From a virus, in IMG/VR virus record IMGVR_UViG_3300044825_002309, positions 1-22,719 of that record: a DNA stretch of 22,719 nucleotides; one strand, written 5' to 3'. The position numbers and the translations under genes are program-made. Positions 14,149 to 22,300 of the stretch are shown piece after piece (position 1 is the first letter of the stretch; each line of letters begins with the position of its first letter). Below the pieces are notes generated by a model that ran no database searches, was not told where the DNA came from, and was given only the letters and a program-made list of their open reading frames with translations.

Positions 14149-15561
14149 TCAGGGCATTCCAAAAGGATTTGTCTCATCAAATTCAATAATATCGTTTGCT
14201 TCTTCCTCTATTTCATCATTTGCTGCATATCCATCTCTAACTGAAAATACTTCGATCGAACGTAAGTAGTGTGATGCGCTTGAAGCAGATCCTACAATGT
14301 TTTCTCCAAATTTAAATTCTCCATTGAGATTTGAAACTTGAAGAACATTTGTAACTGAGTTCCAAGATTTAACTCTTGCAGTAACTCCACTTTGAGATCC
14401 TGTTACAATTTCATTAAATATAAAATTTCCAGATGAAGTAAGTGCAGGGTTTCCAATTGTAATTGTTGGAGCAACAGTATATCCAAGACCGGCATTGGTA
14501 ATCCTAATTGATGTGATTGTTCCGGCAGCAGAAACAACCGCTGTTGCAGCTGCAGATACTGTAGATATTCCAGTAAATATAATCGATGGTGGTGTTACGT
14601 ATCCAGAACCTGCATTAGTGACTGTAATAACCCCTACAATACCATCACCTATAGATGCAATACCGGTTGCTCCCTTTCCGCCACCACCAATAAATTTTAC
14701 TTGAGGTGCAACTGTATATCCATAACCAGCATTTGTAATTAATACTTCTTGAACTGACTGTGCTTTTGGATTTATATTTGTATTACAAGCAACTATACCG
14801 CTAATCATCTTAGAAATTGCAGTTGCAGTTTTTCCTCCAGATGGTGCTGAGGAAATTCCAATTGTTGGTGCGCTTGTATATCCTCCTCCACGATTTGTCA
14901 CTGTAATATATCTTATGCCACCATTTACAATTGATGCAGTTGCAGTTGCAGTAACACCAACTCCAACCATGGTAAGATTTACAATGTTGCCAACTGGAAC
15001 CTTATCCGAATCAGTTGAATCATTTCCCCCAATAAGTTCATCGATTTCATCAACGCTTGTATCTATGAGTTCATCTTCATACCTGAAGAGTTCGCATCTT
15101 AATTGATATGTATATAATCCTTGAAGTTGATAAAATGGTTTTTCGTGTTCTACATACTTAACCTCAAATAATCTTTTGCCTAAGGGAAAATAAATTAAAT
15201 CTCCTTCTTTAGGTCTTGATGATACTTTTATACTTGGTTGATTTTGAATTAATGGTGAAATATAATTTTTAAATCTTTCTCTTGATATAGTTAAAGTTAT
15301 CTCATTTAATGATTGGATTCCAAATTTTGATAAGATAGTTGGATTATCACTATATCCTTCATAAGTATCAACATATGCCTCAATGGGATATGCACTATTG
15401 AATTCCGATTCTATAACTTCTCTTATAACTGTTTTTTCAGTGATAAATTGTCTAGGAAGATAATGAACTTCGACACCATACATCCTTAATTGCTCATTAA
15501 TTAAGTCTTGGATAAGTCCTTGCTCTGCTCTAGAACCTTGAAGAAAGAATGGATTAAGCAT
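14149..15561 (-). CDS. gp14: Neck protein gp14 with repeat insertion
   Basis: Head-completion/neck protein that with gp13 seals the packaged head and receives the tail. The core is at residues 1-165 (MLNPFFLQGSRAEQGLIQDL, RMYGVEVHYLPRQ, PKEGDLIYFPLGKRLFEV, QLQGLYTYQLRCELFRYEDE). The C-terminus is EEEANDIIEFDETNPFG. Length is 470 against 256 in T4. The added residues about 190-435 hold four TNxGxGYxxxP repeats and a paired module (FNEIVTGSQSGVTARV, FKFGENIVGSASSA). The insertion sits just after DELIDTSVDEIDELIGGND and before the conserved C-terminus, so the core is uninterrupted. It starts four bases after gp13 stops and probably shares its transcript. Confidence 0.95.
   Translation of the reverse strand: MLNPFFLQGSRAEQGLIQDLINEQLRMYGVEVHYLPRQFITEKTVIREVIESEFNSAYPIEAYVDTYEGYSDNPTILSKFGIQSLNEITLTISRERFKNYISPLIQNQPSIKVSSRPKEGDLIYFPLGKRLFEVKYVEHEKPFYQLQGLYTYQLRCELFRYEDELIDTSVDEIDELIGGNDSTDSDKVPVGNIVNLTMVGVGVTATATASIVNGGIRYITVTNRGGGYTSAPTIGISSAPSGGKTATAISKMISGIVACNTNINPKAQSVQEVLITNAGYGYTVAPQVKFIGGGGKGATGIASIGDGIVGVITVTNAGSGYVTPPSIIFTGISTVSAAATAVVSAAGTITSIRITNAGLGYTVAPTITIGNPALTSSGNFIFNEIVTGSQSGVTARVKSWNSVTNVLQVSNLNGEFKFGENIVGSASSASHYLRSIEVFSVRDGYAANDEIEEEANDIIEFDETNPFGMP
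14452..14898 (-). repeat. Four TNxGxGY protein repeats within gp14
   Basis: Repeat cores are at residues 222-234, 276-288, 315-327 and 355-367: TNRGGGYTSAPTI, TNAGYGYTVAPQV, TNAGSGYVTPPSI and TNAGLGYTVAPTI. Spacing is 54, 39 and 40 residues, with Ala/Thr-rich strands between. The nucleotide copies have diverged, so this is a protein-level repeat rather than a recent tandem duplication. Confidence 0.85.
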
Positions 15562-15565
15562 GTGA

Positions 15566-16420
15566 TTAACCTATCATGTCTAGAGGTGGAAGTTCATAAG
15601 TATTGGACATTTTTTCCATGAGAATATCTATTTCTCTTTGTGCATCATCATACATTTGTCTTCCGTTAAGTTCAACTCCACCAGGAAGCTTAACTCCAGT
15701 AAATTTCATCATGTTTTGCCCCCACTGCCTCTTAATCAAAGAAGTTAAATATGGTTTTAGAAAAGAATCATTCCAAACTCTTGAATAATCATTTGGGTCT
15801 AGAGTTGAGTAACAATCGATAATGAAAAATTGATCTGCTCTTACAGAACTCCAATCAATATCCAAATATAATCTATCTTGTCTTTTATTAAATCTTATTT
15901 GTTTTTGGGTATTTAAAAGAAAATCAAGATCTTCTAAGTATGTTTTGACCATCGCATAACTCAAAAGTTCTGTTGTACCCCAGTAGTAAATATCATTAAG
16001 AAACAATTGATACTTCACGCTAAACATGTTATGTGTGATCGTGTTTGCGCCGTCAAAGATAAAAATTTTATTTACTCCAATAATATTTGGAGGCATTTGT
16101 AAATAATTACTGTTTTCGTAAAAATTAAATGTGGTGGCAGTTCCGACTATATTTGCAGTTGCTGAAGTACTTGCAATACCAACAGAACTGGCCGCATTAC
16201 TCGCAGTTCCTGCTCTTCCTCTATCAATATCTGCTTGAGTTACTTTGTACTTATAAAAAGTTGAATATACACCATCAAAGTGTCTTTCTTGAAAAAATTG
16301 AACGGCATCATCTACCAAATCTTCAATTTGCTCATCTGCAACATTAATTTCTAAAACAGGAGCACCTAGCTTCCTTTTGCAGTAATCAATAAGTTCTTGT
16401 CTAGTAGATGGTTGTGCCAT
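15566..16420 (-). CDS. gp13: Neck protein gp13
   Basis: Neck/head-completion protein that binds the portal after packaging and carries gp14. It has 284 residues against 309 in T4. The N-terminus STRQELIDYCKRKLGAPVLE is followed by NVADEQIEDLVDDAVQFFQE and RHFDGVYSTFYKYKVTQADI. Later blocks are MFSVKYQLFLNDIYYW, LDFLLNTQKQIRFNKRQDRL, YSRVWNDSFLKPYLTSLIKR and GVELNGRQMYDDAQREID, all typical of marine gp13. A Ser/Ala/Thr linker at about 70-95 is variable. Its ATG overlaps the stop of the 56-aa gene (TAATG), suggesting coupled translation. gp14 starts four bases beyond its stop. Confidence 0.96.
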   Translation of the reverse strand: MAQPSTRQELIDYCKRKLGAPVLEINVADEQIEDLVDDAVQFFQERHFDGVYSTFYKYKVTQADIDRGRAGTASNAASSVGIASTSATANIVGTATTFNFYENSNYLQMPPNIIGVNKIFIFDGANTITHNMFSVKYQLFLNDIYYWGTTELLSYAMVKTYLEDLDFLLNTQKQIRFNKRQDRLYLDIDWSSVRADQFFIIDCYSTLDPNDYSRVWNDSFLKPYLTSLIKRQWGQNMMKFTGVKLPGGVELNGRQMYDDAQREIDILMEKMSNTYELPPLDMIG

Positions 16421-16590
16421 TAGATCTTAAATCCTGCAACTACTTCTTGTTGTTTAAAATATAATTTAATATAAGATTTTGCTAGATTTTTCAAAGTATC
16501 GAGATCATCTATACTATCTATATCTCTAGAAATCTTTTCATATTCAAATAATTTATTAATATTATCTAATGATATTTTATCAGGATCCAT
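16420..16590 (-). CDS. Small conserved-looking protein upstream of gp13, 56 aa
   Basis: Short frame starting MDPDKISLDNINKLFEYEKI and ending QQEVVAGFKI, predicted helical (LDTLKNLAKSYIKLYFKQQE). Support for it being real: its ATG overlaps the end of the 74-aa gene by 11 bases, its TAA overlaps the gp13 ATG by one base, and without it a 150-base gap would be left in a fully packed operon. I recall a similar small ORF in the same place in T4-like cyanophages. Function unknown; a chaperone or small neck/tail component is conceivable but not shown. Confidence 0.75.
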   Translation of the reverse strand: MDPDKISLDNINKLFEYEKISRDIDSIDDLDTLKNLAKSYIKLYFKQQEVVAGFKI

Positions 16591-16804
16591 TTGTTAAATT
16601 CCTCAATAAATTTTTAATCTCATTCAAACTATCTTTAATTTCATTAACTTCATTTTGAAGATTAGTAATTTTTTCATTTTCAGACTTTTTTATTTGTCTT
16701 GTTTTTATGTAATTTTCATAGTCATTCGTGTTTGTGTTTAAAATGGCTTTAGTCCTTTCATCTCTTATTAAATTTGTATGACCTTCAACTTTTGAGTATC
16801 TCAT
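16580..16804 (-). CDS. Small coiled-coil protein, 74 aa
   Basis: Starts MRYSKVEGHTNLIRDERTKA and ends in a heptad-like Asn/Glu/Lys helix (ITNLQNEVNEIKDSLNEIKN, then LLRNLTNGS), a likely coiled coil. I chose the ATG at 16804, which overlaps the stop of the 835-aa gene, because MRYSKV looks like the natural start. The longer frame to 16873 only reads into the upstream gene. N-terminal motifs such as GHTNLIRD and AILNTNTNDYENY resemble small proteins found before gp13 in marine T4-like phages. Function unknown. An oligomeric virion or assembly role is inferred from the coiled coil and position. Confidence 0.75.
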   Translation of the reverse strand: MRYSKVEGHTNLIRDERTKAILNTNTNDYENYIKTRQIKKSENEKITNLQNEVNEIKDSLNEIKNLLRNLTNGS

Positions 16805-16805
16805 A

Positions 16806-19313
16806 TCAAACCAAAGCAATAACTCTAAAATCTGATAATCTTGGTGGAAGTGCTTGGTTAGTTCCAGAAGCAATCATTTTAATTGAAAAATATTTAAATG
16901 ATGGAAGATTAGAAACCGTAAACTCATAATCTTTAAATTGCAAATCGCTTGAAACATATCCAACAGTATCAGTTTTAAGAACTTTTTTATCTGAAGTTCC
17001 GTCATTTAGTGATTCGGAAATAATTCTACTACCATCATCTGTAATATTTGAATATCCTGGAAACAAATAATAAATATCTTTTTCATTGGGTTCATTTTTT
17101 ATCGAATAAAGCATTCTTAAATCACTAAAAACATTTATGTAAGCAGAAACGATTACCTTTAACGAACTTGCTGGAATTTCTAATTGAATATTATTTGTTG
17201 TATAAACAAATGATGAAGGATCTTCTTCTAAGTTATTAACTCTATTATCTGTAATATAATTTTGAATAGGACTATTAATTCTATTAGAAGTAAATATCAA
17301 AGAAGCTCTATCTAAATCGACAAAAGGAGAAATATAAGGATCACTAGTCTGTAAACGTAAGTTCATTGACAAAGATTTATTTCCAGGAAGTAAAGATAAT
17401 CTTTCAGTTTCATTTACTTTTGAACAAATCAATCTAGGAGAATCAAAATAATTAATTTGATTAAGCTCAATATCGACAAATCCTTTATCTTCAAAGGATG
17501 TTTCTGTGCCGTCTACACTAGTTCCAGACACAGTTCTAATAGATGCATTAATATCAGTTCCGTTCAGTATTGTAGTTTGTATATTTGGCCTTACAATCTC
17601 GTATTGGATATTTTGAGTGGCATTAATAAAATTTCCACCTGTTGACTTTGTTTCATTTGCATATAACTTTGGAAAATTAGTTCCAAGAGTTCTATCCACT
17701 TGTCCATTTGGAAGAGGATCTGTTTTTCCGTCAGATGAAGTATCAATTTTAATATGATAGTAATCAAAATCTATAGGATCAAAAGCATCCGAATCTTGAA
17801 GTGTATGAGTGGTATTAATTCTTCTCAAAGATATTCCATTTAATTCATATTTGTAAACAGAAGTTCCTTGAGTATAAGAAATACCTAAAGTCTGATCAAT
17901 TTGTCTTGTTATTCCTGTCAATGAATTGGTCGTAACTCCTTCATAAGAAATAATTTCATCGCCAATTAAAGCATATCCTGGATTTGTACTACTAATACCA
18001 ACATTTTCAAAAGTCGAAAAATTGACAGTGGAGTCAACTGAAATATTTGCCGTTGAATTTACATCATAATTTTCAGTTAACTTAACTGGTTTTACATCAC
18101 TTAAAACGTTTGATAGTTTTACAATATTTTCTCCAGCGTGCATTCCATGATTTCTATGATTTACTCTAATATTCAGTCCATTATTTTCTATTTCAATTCC
18201 ATCTGCTGGAATTAAAACTCCACCACCAATTGAATAATTTAAATCACTTGAAATTCCAAGACTATTAAAATAACTAATAGTGCTTCCAGTTCCCGTTATA
18301 AAATCGCCTTGAACATTATCAAGAATTAACTGATTTATACCTGCTAAACTAGAAACTGAAAGTCTTAGATTTTTTCCTAAAGTTTCTGATCCAATTTGCG
18401 ATACAGAAAGAACATCACCTACAACATATCCAGTTCCGCCGTTAAGTATAGTTGCGGCAATAGCAACTCCATCGGAAATGGTAATATTTGCAGTAGCATT
18501 TTTGCCGTTTCCTGTAATATTAGTTAGAGAAACATTGGAATAAACTAAAGATCCTGAAGATGGAGTATATCCAATACCAGGATTTACGATTGTTAAACTT
18601 TGAGTTGCAATTCCAGCAGATGCAACATAGTTTCCAGTGGCATTACTGCCTTTTTGATATACAGTATTTCCAAATACTATATTATTATCAATAACTGTTG
18701 TTCCTAATCCAACCCTTATTTTTCTTGATGAAAATGCAAGAGAATTGGGCATCAAAGTTGCAATTTGCTTATTGCCAATACCCAACTCTGGGTTATAGAA
18801 ATTAAAATTACCGTCCGTTGTTGTAAAATCTGCTCTGTATAAAGTAAACTTTAAATCTTCAAACGGGCTTTCGTTCCAAGTAAGTCCGTTTTGAGATTTA
18901 AAAAGTCCACCAGAAATAGGTTGTTTTGTAACAATTACTTGACTTGATTCTGCTCCATTAAGTGTAGTAATATCAACTTCTCCAAGTCTTGCAACCCAAA
19001 CACTATAATTTTGTGAATTTGTTAATATTGTAAGTGCGTGAAATTTCTGTCCCGTCAAATAAACTGGTGAAGGAAATTTTATTCTGGTTGGTATTGCTGA
19101 ATTATCAAAAGCATTAATTTTATCTGGGTCTACTACAACTTCACCAAATGGATATACTTTTTCAGTTGGAAGGCCGAGTTCCATTGGCCTCAATTGAACA
19201 GTTACAGGTAAAATTGGATCTTTTGATATGAAATACAGATCAATAGAGGTTACAAAAATTCCTTTACTACTCTCAACATAAAATGATTGTGCTAATGGAT
19301 CTACAACTTTCAT
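16806..19313 (-). CDS. Large virion structural protein (tail/baseplate-associated), 835 aa
   Basis: Starts MKVVDPLAQSFYVESSKGIF with LPVTVQLRPMELGLPTEKVY, FPSPVYLTGQKFHALTILTN and VWVARLGEVDI. This is the conserved half I know from large structural proteins of marine T4-like phages, where it follows a DUF4815-type region. Residues about 240-325 hold two GxGY-type repeats (VNPGIGYTPSSG, LNGGTGYVVGD). Residues about 430-500 hold a module with GYALIGDEIISYEGV. The C-terminal 250 residues are beta-rich with NLRLQTSDPYISPFVDLDRA and end LPPRLSDFRVIALV. It has no signal or membrane segment. It has its own AATAAATA element. It follows the larger partner gene by 71 bases; a baseplate or fibre role is inferred. 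Confidence 0.85.
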   Translation of the reverse strand: MKVVDPLAQSFYVESSKGIFVTSIDLYFISKDPILPVTVQLRPMELGLPTEKVYPFGEVVVDPDKINAFDNSAIPTRIKFPSPVYLTGQKFHALTILTNSQNYSVWVARLGEVDITTLNGAESSQVIVTKQPISGGLFKSQNGLTWNESPFEDLKFTLYRADFTTTDGNFNFYNPELGIGNKQIATLMPNSLAFSSRKIRVGLGTTVIDNNIVFGNTVYQKGSNATGNYVASAGIATQSLTIVNPGIGYTPSSGSLVYSNVSLTNITGNGKNATANITISDGVAIAATILNGGTGYVVGDVLSVSQIGSETLGKNLRLSVSSLAGINQLILDNVQGDFITGTGSTISYFNSLGISSDLNYSIGGGVLIPADGIEIENNGLNIRVNHRNHGMHAGENIVKLSNVLSDVKPVKLTENYDVNSTANISVDSTVNFSTFENVGISSTNPGYALIGDEIISYEGVTTNSLTGITRQIDQTLGISYTQGTSVYKYELNGISLRRINTTHTLQDSDAFDPIDFDYYHIKIDTSSDGKTDPLPNGQVDRTLGTNFPKLYANETKSTGGNFINATQNIQYEIVRPNIQTTILNGTDINASIRTVSGTSVDGTETSFEDKGFVDIELNQINYFDSPRLICSKVNETERLSLLPGNKSLSMNLRLQTSDPYISPFVDLDRASLIFTSNRINSPIQNYITDNRVNNLEEDPSSFVYTTNNIQLEIPASSLKVIVSAYINVFSDLRMLYSIKNEPNEKDIYYLFPGYSNITDDGSRIISESLNDGTSDKKVLKTDTVGYVSSDLQFKDYEFTVSNLPSFKYFSIKMIASGTNQALPPRLSDFRVIALV

Positions 19314-19335
19314 TTTTTTACTTTTATTATTTTTC

Positions 19336-19343
19336 TATTTATT
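19336..19343 (-). promoter_or_regulatory. Late-promoter-like element upstream of the 835-aa gene
   Basis: The minus strand reads AATAAATA in the 71-base gap, 22 bases before the ATG. If active, the two halves of the apparent split protein would be independently transcribed. Confidence 0.45.
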
Positions 19344-19344
19344 C

Positions 19345-19358
19345 TACATTAAAATGTA
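19345..19358. other. Short perfect inverted repeat in the intergenic gap
   Basis: TACATT and AATGTA flank a two-base centre, forming a 6-bp perfect inverted repeat just upstream of the AATAAATA element. It is AT-only apart from one C/G pair per arm, too weak and without a T run for a convincing terminator. It could be a protein site or chance. Confidence 0.3.
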
Positions 19359-19384
19359 AAGTATTTTTCACTATACTATTCAAT

Positions 19385-22300
19385 TTATTTCTTCTTCTTT
19401 TTATTATTGTTGTTATTATTGTTATTATTGTTATTGTTATTGTTATTGTTTTTATTGTTTTTATTGTTGCCTCCACCACTATTAGAGCTAGTGTTAGGAT
19501 TTGCGGATGTTGGTGATGAATTCGTTGATTTATTAGATGCAGGAGATGAATTATTTTTTGCGGGTCCACTACTATTAGAAGTATTTGGTGATGATTTTTG
19601 TTTAGAAGATGAATTATTATTCTTATTAGTACCAGAAATTCCTGGACCTGTTTTTGATTTTTGACCTTGTGCGCCAACTGGCACATTAGCTCCAGGTACT
19701 TCAAATTTATCTGGTTTTTTGATATTTGAAGGTAGAACTATTATATTATTGGCTTGAGTTTTTGGACTCTTATTGATTGCATTGATAACTCTTCTTTCTT
19801 GTTTTGGAGTCATATCAACATCAATTAGTCGTATCAAATCCCTGGGAATATCAGCAGATTTTGCAAGTTCTTTAAACCTTTTTTCTCCACCTTGATGTAA
19901 TGCTCTATCTCCAAAATTATAAAAGACTCTAGTTGGAGAAGTGGTGCCAGTAGGAGGTTCTTCAGCTCCTCTAGGAGGTTCTTCTGTAGAAGTAGTAGTT
20001 GTAGTTGTAGTAGTTGTGGTAGTTGGTCTAGTTGTAGGTCTTCCCCTATCTGATGGTAGTATTGGATTTGTTGGTCTCGGTGGATCAGGATTTGCTGTTC
20101 CTGGACCTGGTGTAATAGATTCTCCTTCTTGTACTTCAAGTCTTATAGGTCTTGAAACTAAAATATTTTCTTGAACTGTATTAATTTTTCCTTCAGAAAC
20201 AAATTTTTCTTCCGCACTAGTTGAATATGTACCATAAACTAAAGAGTTGGTAGAACTACTACTTAGTCTAAAAATTTTACTACCACATTCGAATTTTGGA
20301 TTGACATCAACATTTGGATTTGGAATGAAAAATGATCCAATAATTACACCAGTTTCATTTGTTAGCAATCTAATATTAGTAATTTCAGCTTGTGCTCCAC
20401 TCTCTGTTCCTATCAATATAAAATCTGGTTGTATATATCCACTAAATTGTTCTTGTGATTGATTAGACAAACTGAAAGTATCGATATTTAAAATTGTAGA
20501 AGTAGATGAGTATAATTCAGGAATAGAAGTTGTAGAATTATATGGGTTTTTCAAGTAAATATCTGAAGGTTGTCTATAATCACCATACTTATGATTTTGT
20601 TGAGCAACTCTAAATGTAATACTTGGACTAGTTTGATTACCAGATCCAGGAATTCCAAGTCCAGTTGCTCTTGGTCTTCCAATAACAGTTTCTCCAACTT
20701 TAAAAACACCACTGATCATTTGTATTTCAAGTAATTTTGGAATAATATACCTACTAACATCAATACCACCAAAGAAAGGATAAACTCTAGTAAATGGTTT
20801 TAATCTTTTACATATAAATTCAATATTTCTAGACCTCATATAAGGTATTGTTCTTGTATTTAATACAACATCGCCTAAAGATGTTCTTTTTTCTGGTATT
20901 ATCCATAATTTTTCAACAGAATTCCATGTAGCACCGGCAAATCCTGTTTGTGGATCATATTCGGTTAATCTAGCAAGTTCGTCTTCATCTCTACCAACAA
21001 AAGCAAGATTTGCAGTATTCCTAACTTGATCTACCCAAGAATCTGAAGATGGAAAGAGAGTAATAGTTCCATTATAAAAATCATCTGCATAAGGATTTAC
21101 ATTTACAGATCTAGAAGAATATGGTTGTATGATGTATGGAACCTCTTGATAATTTAATGTAATCAATTGTCCTGTTCTTGTCACACCAATACCAATTAAA
21201 CTATTATCAGTTCTCGCATCGGCAAGAGGATTTGCTGATGCACCCAAACCGACTAAAGAATTGGTTCCTAGCAATAAATCAACTGCCGTTGTGAAATGTG
21301 GCGGTCTCAGTTCTCGATTATCTATGTCAATAGAATTTTTATCAATTATTTTATTAGATTGTGAAATTTTTGTTGTAAAGTTATCAACAAAAAATCCAGA
21401 TTTAAACCTATTATTTCTATTTTCGTCAAGTATTTGGAAATTAGAAGCATTAATTTCCAATAAAGAAAGTGAAGTATAAAATTCTAAATTTTCTATTCTG
21501 TCTTCGAGCAAATTAATATCAGACATCCTATATCTCTTGTGCTCTTTCAAATCAATATTAATATCATTAATATCTTCAAGATATGCTGGAAGAAATGCAG
21601 TAGCAATTTCTAGAGAATCTTGCCCAATAATTGGTGGTTGAGGATTTTCAGCAGGAACTCCAGGCTTTAATTGAAAAACTCCATTTTTATCTACAGAAAT
21701 TTTATCAATTCTTGGCAGATAAAAAGAATATGATAATGAAATTGACTCGTCAGACGCCAAAATATTTGACGAAGAATTACCAGTTTGAGTAAAGTTTCTT
21801 GATAAAAATTCAAATGGTGATCTTGAATTTTCTAAAGAAGAAACAGAAATATTAGAAACTCTTGGTCTAATATCAATAATATCGGAATTTCTTAAATCAT
21901 AATCATATGTATATCCTATATCAAGATAATCAAACTGCTCATATGAATTTACGGTTGTCAAATCTCCCGTGTCTGATGTAGAAAAACTTGCAGATGAAAA
22001 AACAACTTTTATCTTTCTTGTTGGTTCTTTTGCATTTGCAACTCTATTCAATTTAGAGTAATCATATATTGTTTCTTTTTGATTTGTATCAAGATTAAAA
22101 GAAAATGCAATGTTTTTATCACCAGCATCTAATGTTGAAATAAATGCTGTAATATTTGAATCTCTAAATGTTACTTTTTCTCCTTCAATGAAACCATTTG
22201 AGTTTAAATATGCAAATCCTATCTTAAAATCATTAATTTTTTCTGAATATATTGCGATGGATTTACTCTGTTCTCCAATAAATTCTTCTCCAAGTAAAAG

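Noticed and set aside
19345-19358. Inverted repeat as a transcription terminator between the two large genes
   Set aside because: Six-base, nearly all A/T stem with no following T run; too weak to call a terminator.
19388-19468. Tandem repeat as a possible CRISPR array or origin
   Set aside because: Units are 3-6 bases with no spacers, wholly inside a coding frame.
19407-19664. Plus-strand frame starting with a long Leu run, resembling a signal or membrane segment
   Set aside because: It is the shadow of the Asn microsatellite and Ser/Asn tail; the Leu run comes from TTA/TTG triplets. The minus-strand gene explains the sequence.
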